From contig NZ_LZLS01000003.1 of the NCBI RefSeq assembly GCF_001673365.1, forward strand, positions 172,310 to 236,309: a DNA stretch of 64,000 bases, given 5' to 3'. This DNA comes from Mycobacterium asiaticum (lineage in GTDB: Bacteria > Actinomycetota > Actinomycetes > Mycobacteriales > Mycobacteriaceae). The translations under genes were made by a program, and so were the position numbers. Of the stretch, positions 52,510-64,000 are shown piece by piece (positions within the stretch are counted from its first letter, which is position 1; the number at the start of each line of letters is the position of its first letter). Below the pieces are notes generated by a model, which saw only the letters and a program-made list of their open reading frames with translations, did not search any database and was not told the DNA's origin.

Positions 52510-53571
52510 TCAGTGCCAGCGCAGAAGCACCAGTTCGGAGCAGAAGCCGGGACCCATCGCAATCATCAAGCCGGGACTTCCACTGGGTGGCGGTTTGGCG
52601 ATCGTGTCACGCAGCACGTGCAGGACCGATGCCGAAGACAGGTTGCCGATCTCGCCCAACGAGCGCCAGGTGAGCTCTAGCGCCTCTGGCTGCAGTTTCA
52701 GCGTCTCAGTGATCGCGTTGATGATCTTGGGCCCGCCGGGATGGGTCACCCATGCGCCCACATCGGTAGTGGTCAGCGAATGCTCAGCCAAAAATCCGGT
52801 GACGTCGGCGCCCACGTACTCCTCGACCACGGCCGCTAGATCCTTGGACAAGACCAGTTCAAATCCGGCCGACCCGACGTCGTAGCCCATGGTGCGTAGA
52901 GAGTCGGGGTACAGGTGGCTTCGCGAATCGACGATGCTCGGACCGCACGCCCCAATCTCTTCGGCGCGGCGATCTCCGACCGCGATCACCGCAGCGGCAC
53001 CGTCAGCAAATAGGGCACTACCCACCAGCCCGGCCAGCGACGGCTTGTAGCCGGGAAAGGTGAGGGAACACAACTCCACCGAAACCAGCGCAGCGATGCC
53101 GTCGCGGGCGCCCTTGAGGTAGTCGTGCAACCGCGCCACCCCGGCCGCCCCGGCCACACAACCGAGCCCGAACAATGGCACCCGTCGCACGTCGGCGCGC
53201 AGTCCGAGCCGTCCGGCGATCCGGGCGTCCAGCGATGGCACGGCCAGGCCGGTGACGGTGGTGGTGATCAGCACGTCGAGATCCTCGGGTCGCAACCCGG
53301 CTTCGTCCAAGGCGCCCATCAGGGCTTCCACACCGAGGTCCACGGCCTTTTCCAGGAATATGCCGTTCGCTTCGCCGAAGTCGTTCAACCGCGGGTAATT
53401 CTCCAACGGCAGTACGAGGTGGCGGCTGTTTACTTTGGCGCTGGCGTGCAGCTGCCGGACGATGTCTTCGTAACCCGCGAAATCGGGGATGCCGACGAAG
53501 GTGTCGGTGAGTTCTTCCTGCGAATAGCGATAAGGCGGCAAGGCGCCGAAGACACCTGCGATGACGCTCAT
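52510..53571 (-). CDS. pks10: type III polyketide synthase Pks10 (chalcone-synthase-like)
   Basis: 353 aa from ATG 53571 (the frame extends to 53664, but family length and a GGGGTGGGA site upstream favour this ATG). Catalytic Cys in [11 protein letters not shown] (C138), His in THPGGPKI and Asn in [11 protein letters not shown]-terminal [14 protein letters not shown]. Strongly similar to Pks11, with which it brackets the three type I PKS genes, suggesting duplication. First gene of the pks run, 102 nt downstream of argH on the same strand, so read-through from the arg operon is conceivable. Confidence 0.95.
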   Translation of the reverse strand: MSVIAGVFGALPPYRYSQEELTDTFVGIPDFAGYEDIVRQLHASAKVNSRHLVLPLENYPRLNDFGEANGIFLEKAVDLGVEALMGALDEAGLRPEDLDVLITTTVTGLAVPSLDARIAGRLGLRADVRRVPLFGLGCVAGAAGVARLHDYLKGARDGIAALVSVELCSLTFPGYKPSLAGLVGSALFADGAAAVIAVGDRRAEEIGACGPSIVDSRSHLYPDSLRTMGYDVGSAGFELVLSKDLAAVVEEYVGADVTGFLAEHSLTTTDVGAWVTHPGGPKIINAITETLKLQPEALELTWRSLGEIGNLSSASVLHVLRDTIAKPPPSGSPGLMIAMGPGFCSELVLLRWH

Positions 53572-53673
53572 TGGTCCCACCCCTTGGATACGAACATCGA
53601 TGCCATACCGTTCAACCCGATCGCTTAGACCTGGGAGTTTAGTCGGCCTAACACAGACCGGCAAAGGAGCCGC

Positions 53674-55163
<1,490 letters not shown>

Positions 55164-55173
55164 CGAAGGAGCG

Positions 55174-56370
<1,197 letters not shown>

Positions 56371-56433
56371 GAACAGTTCTCCTTATGACTCGGCCCCGGC
56401 GCTCGGCCAGGTCTGCAGCAGTGTATTTGAGGT

Positions 56434-59036
<2,603 letters not shown>

Positions 59037-59040
<4 letters not shown>

Positions 59041-59920
59041 ACCGGCACCACCTTCGTACCGGTGCCCGCGTCGGTGAACAACTCAACCAATACACAGTGT
59101 TCCACTCGTCCGTCTATGACGTGAGCACTGGGGACACCGGCGGTGACTGCCCGCAGGCAGGCTTCGACTTTGGGGATCATTCCTGCCTCCAATGTGGGCA
59201 GCAGTTGCGTCAGTGTCGCAGTGTCGATTTCGCTGACGAGCGAGGTGCGGTCCGGCCAACTGGTGTAAAGGCCTTCGACATCGGTGAGCATCAACAGTTT
59301 TTCGGCGTTGAGGGCTTCGGCAAGTGCGGCGGCCGCTGTGTCGGCGTTGATGTTGTGCACCACCCCGTCCGAATCGGGCGCCAACGTCGAGACAACTGGA
59401 ATCCTGCGTGCAGCAATGAGATCCAGTACTGCTGCGGTGTTGACCAGTTCGACGTCACCAACCAGGCCGATGTCAGTATCCACCCCGTCGACGGTGACGC
59501 TGCGCCGCACCGCAGTGAACAGCTGAGCGTCCTCGCCAGTGATACCTACGGCGTAAGGTCCGTGCGCGTTGATGAGATTGACCAACTCGCGGCCCACTTG
59601 TCCGAACAGCACCATCCGCGCCACATCAAGCACTTCCGGTGTGGTGACGCGAAAACCGCCTCGGAAATCACCTTCGATCCCGAGCCGGCGGAGCATCGCC
59701 GTGATCTGCGGTCCACCGCCGTGCACCACCACCGGATGGACTCCGCAGTTGCGCAGAAAAGCCATGTCAGCTGCGAACGCCTGGCGCAGCGATTCATCGG
59801 TCATCGCGTTGCCGCCGTATTTGATGACGACGATTTTGCCGTGCAGTTGTTTGAGCCAGGGCAGCGCCTCAGCTAGAACCTGCGCCTTGACCTGGGTGGG
59901 CAGTTCTTCGATGTTCATGG

Positions 59921-59924
<4 letters not shown>
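59037..59924 (-). CDS. argB: acetylglutamate kinase
   Basis: 295 aa. Amino acid kinase fold: [10 protein letters not shown] phosphate loop, [18 protein letters not shown] and the C-terminal GGMIPK-equivalent [11 protein letters not shown]. Second step of the acetylated pathway and usual site of arginine feedback; the N-terminal helix ([20 protein letters not shown]) is the kind seen in arginine-sensitive hexameric enzymes. ATG 59924 overlaps the argJ stop (ATGA); a second Met two codons later is possible. Confidence 0.97.
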
Positions 59925-62201
<2,277 letters not shown>

Positions 62202-62215
62202 TCGTTTGCAAATTA

Positions 62216-62546
62216 ATTCTTAGGTTTAGGTCATCGGCCACTTGACGAGCGGTGTCGAGACTTGGCAGCGTTGAAGTCAAATCGACACGCCGACACGGGA
62301 GGACCTTTTGCCATCAAAATGGCTTCCGACCAGCGGAGCGACTGCTCTGCCGCCTAGCTGATTTCGGCCCAAAGGTAGGACTTCACAACTTCCCGCAGAC
62401 CCTAAGATTCCGCCCTAAAAATTCTTAGAAATATAGGGTTTAAGCACTCTCCAGTATGGGGATCTATTGCCCACGTGTTGCCTAAGGACGTTCGGGCGTC
62501 GTAGGCCACGGCAGTGTTCCATTTGGGTCATCCAGGGGAGATGGAC
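62216..62546. other. intergenic region between argC and the PE gene
   Basis: No ORF with coding character, RNA gene or convincing hairpin is seen. The region is less GC-rich around 62396-62450 (AATTCTTAGAAATATAGGGT). The last 12 nt hold GGGGAG, the ribosome site of the PE gene. The minus-strand argC promoter lies at its left edge. Confidence 0.5.
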
Positions 62547-64000
62547 ATGTCCTTCGTTATTGCTGTGCCCGAGTTCGTCGAGGCCGCGGCCGCGCAGCTA
62601 GCCGGCATAGGTTCTGCGGTTGCCGAGGTAGGCACTTCGGCCGTTGGCGCTACTACACAATTGGCACCGGCGGCTGCGGACGAGGTATCGACCGCTATCG
62701 CAAGGCTTTTCGGCACGCTCGGTAGCGAGTACCAGGCAGCCAGCGCCCAGGCGACCGCATACCATCAAGAGTTCGTCGCGCTGCTCACCCGTGGAGCTAC
62801 CGCGTACGCCGCCGCCGAAGCGATAAACGTCTCCGCGCTTTTCGATCTCGGCCGTATCGCCACGGCTATAGAGATTGGTATCGGGAACCTCGCGGCACAG
62901 GTCAACGGCGCCTTGGGTGGAACATTTGGCTTCGGCGGCTTCGGCGGTCAAGTTGGCGGGTCCCTGGGGGGTGGGTTCAACGCCGGATCGCTACTGCGCG
63001 CCTTTACCTCTCTTCCCAGCTTGGGGGCCGGGTTGGCCCTGCAGACCGGAGGGGCGCTGACTTCGGGCCTCGGTGCCGGACTGGTCCAGACCGGCCAGGC
63101 AATCATCAACGCCGGGGTGGCCCTGGAAAACGCTGGCGCCGCAATGTCTGCAGCAGGCGCGGCACTGACTGGCCAAGCCAATGGCGCGATCGAAGCCTTC
63201 TTGAATGGTTCACTGGGCGCCAATCTCAGTGGGTCCCTAACGGGCAGCTTCAACGGGACGCTGCCAAGCCTGGCTGAACTGGGCCAGACCGGTGGAAGGA
63301 TCATCGGAAGTCTGTCCGCGGGCCTGTCGCAGCTGGCCGCAAGCTTCAGCGGCGGTTTGCCTGCCTTGTCCGCCACGCTAAACGGCGCCTTCACCGGTGG
63401 CATCAACGCGCTTGTCGACCTAGCCGGCAACTTCACGTTGCCGCCATTGACGTTGCCGCCGTTCACGATTCCGCCGTTCCCGGCGATCCCGAACTTGGGT
63501 GCGACGATTTCTGGCGGTATCAACGCACTGGTCGATCTGGCTGGCAACTTTGCGCTGCCTCCGTTGACGTTGCCGCCGTTGACCATTCCGCCGTTCCCGA
63601 CCCTGCCGGCACTGCCCAACCTCGGTGCGACCATCACTGGTGGCATCAACGCCCTGGTCGACTTGGCTGGCAACCTGGCCATCCCGCCGTTCGCCATTCC
63701 GCCGTTCACGCTGCCGCCGTTCCCGACGCTGCCCGCACTGCCCAACCTGGGTGCCACCATCACTGGCGGCATCAACGCCCTGGTCGACTTGGCCGGCAAC
63801 TTTGCTCTGCCGCCATTGACGTTGCCGCCGTTCACCATTCCGCCGTTCCCGACCCTGCCCGCACTGCCCAACCTCGGTGCCACCATCACCGGCGGCATCA
63901 ACGCCCTGGTCGATCTGGCTGGCAACCTGGCCATCCCGCCGTTCGCGATTCCGCCGTTCACGCTGCCGCCGTTCCCGACGCTGCCCGCACTGCCCAACCT
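62547..64000 (+). CDS. PE family protein with proline-rich 42-residue tandem repeats (cut by window end)
   Basis: Frame open from ATG 62547 to the window edge (484 codons). ATG 62547 has GGGGAG 6 nt upstream; ATG 62541 abuts that site and is less likely. The PE domain begins MSFVIAVPEFVEAAAAQLAG, with secretion motif YAAAE at 87-91. Residues about 110-280 form a Gly/Ala/Leu-rich, helical-looking region (LGGGFNAGS, LTSGLGAGLVQTGQAIINAG), not PGRS. From about residue 284 it has repeats starting GGINALVDLAGN and ending LPALPNLGATIT. The C-terminus is outside the window. Predicted ESX-exported; function unknown. Confidence 0.9.
   Translation, partial: MSFVIAVPEFVEAAAAQLAGIGSAVAEVGTSAVGATTQLAPAAADEVSTAIARLFGTLGSEYQAASAQATAYHQEFVALLTRGATAYAAAEAINVSALFDLGRIATAIEIGIGNLAAQVNGALGGTFGFGGFGGQVGGSLGGGFNAGSLLRAFTSLPSLGAGLALQTGGALTSGLGAGLVQTGQAIINAGVALENAGAAMSAAGAALTGQANGAIEAFLNGSLGANLSGSLTGSFNGTLPSLAELGQTGGRIIGSLSAGLSQLAASFSGGLPALSATLNGAFTGGINALVDLAGNFTLPPLTLPPFTIPPFPAIPNLGATISGGINALVDLAGNFALPPLTLPPLTIPPFPTLPALPNLGATITGGINALVDLAGNLAIPPFAIPPFTLPPFPTLPALPNLGATITGGINALVDLAGNFALPPLTLPPFTIPPFPTLPALPNLGATITGGINALVDLAGNLAIPPFAIPPFTLPPFPTLPALPN
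63396..64000 (+). repeat. 126-bp in-frame tandem repeats, alternating two types
   Basis: Units start at 63396, 63513, 63639, 63765 and 63891: spacing 117 bp, then exactly 126 bp three times. Each encodes GGINALVDLAGN plus proline motifs. Units 2 and 4 read [11 protein letters not shown]; units 3 and 5 read NLAIPPFAIPPFTLPPFP, giving a 252-bp higher-order repeat. The array continues past the window. Confidence 0.92.

Noticed and set aside
62948..63997. Minus-strand 349-codon repetitive frame opposite the PE gene
   Set aside because: Shadow of the 126-bp coding repeats; the plus strand has a PE domain, ribosome site and secretion motif.

Overview
The window is high-GC DNA from a slow-growing Mycobacterium. 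The evidence is three PE_PGRS genes, a further PE gene, a PPE gene, the parA / pyrG / steA-mctB / recN / nadK / tlyA gene order, the complete argCJBDFRGH operon, and the pks10-pks7-pks8/17-pks9-pks11-cyp139 cluster. Gene order follows the M. tuberculosis Rv1708 to Rv1652 segment, displayed in the opposite orientation, with clear differences. Two genes remembered as split in M. tuberculosis (pks8/pks17 and the ABC-F gene Rv1668c/Rv1667c) are intact here. An SLC4-type transporter lies beside parA. A PPE2-like gene with a cobalamin riboswitch sits where M. tuberculosis has other genes. This points to a non-tuberculous or ancestral-type species; I cannot name it.

Layout. 1-2282: the start of a ParA ATPase gene and an SLC4-family anion transporter. 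2485-14552: an O-methyltransferase, then a run of minus-strand housekeeping genes read from right to left: TPR protein, HAD phosphatase, small acidic protein, tlyA, nadK (ppnK), recN, steA, mctB, pyrG, Nudix, xerD. Many of these overlap by 1-8 nt. 14686-22154: three tandem PE_PGRS genes, two of which share a 1,099-bp block that looks identical. 22158-24564: DUF732 secreted protein, tyrS, mpg. 24623-26771: an ABC exporter and TetR operon with a candidate leaderless promoter and two tandem palindromes at the start codon. 26737-30330: a Trm112-like protein, a two-domain lipid enzyme (hydrolase plus acyl-CoA synthetase-like) and a small exported Cys-rich protein. 30478-32457: a PPE2-like gene behind a cobalamin riboswitch and an overlapping upstream ORF. 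32507-35553: ABC-F protein and CYP139. 35557-53571: a type I/type III polyketide cluster. 53674-62175: the arginine biosynthesis operon with a candidate ARG box. 62547-64000: a PE gene with proline-rich 42-residue repeats, cut by the window end.

How the parts work together. The polyketide genes look like one assembly system. Pks9 is a KS-Q/AT/ACP loading-type protein predicted to take malonyl. The Pks8/17 fusion is a fully reducing module with a malonyl-type AT. Pks7 is a fully reducing module with a methylmalonyl-type AT. None has a thioesterase, and two chalcone-synthase-like enzymes (Pks10, Pks11) flank them, so hand-over of the chain to a type III enzyme is plausible. CYP139 and the ABC-F protein converge on this cluster.

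The most interesting regulatory signals are: the B12 riboswitch, whose downstream 25-codon ORF overlaps the PPE start by ATGA; the tandem palindromes over the start of the ABC/TetR operon; a pair of long hairpins at two unlinked sites that differ by a compensatory base-pair change; and a short leaderless-type ORF overlapping the parA start.
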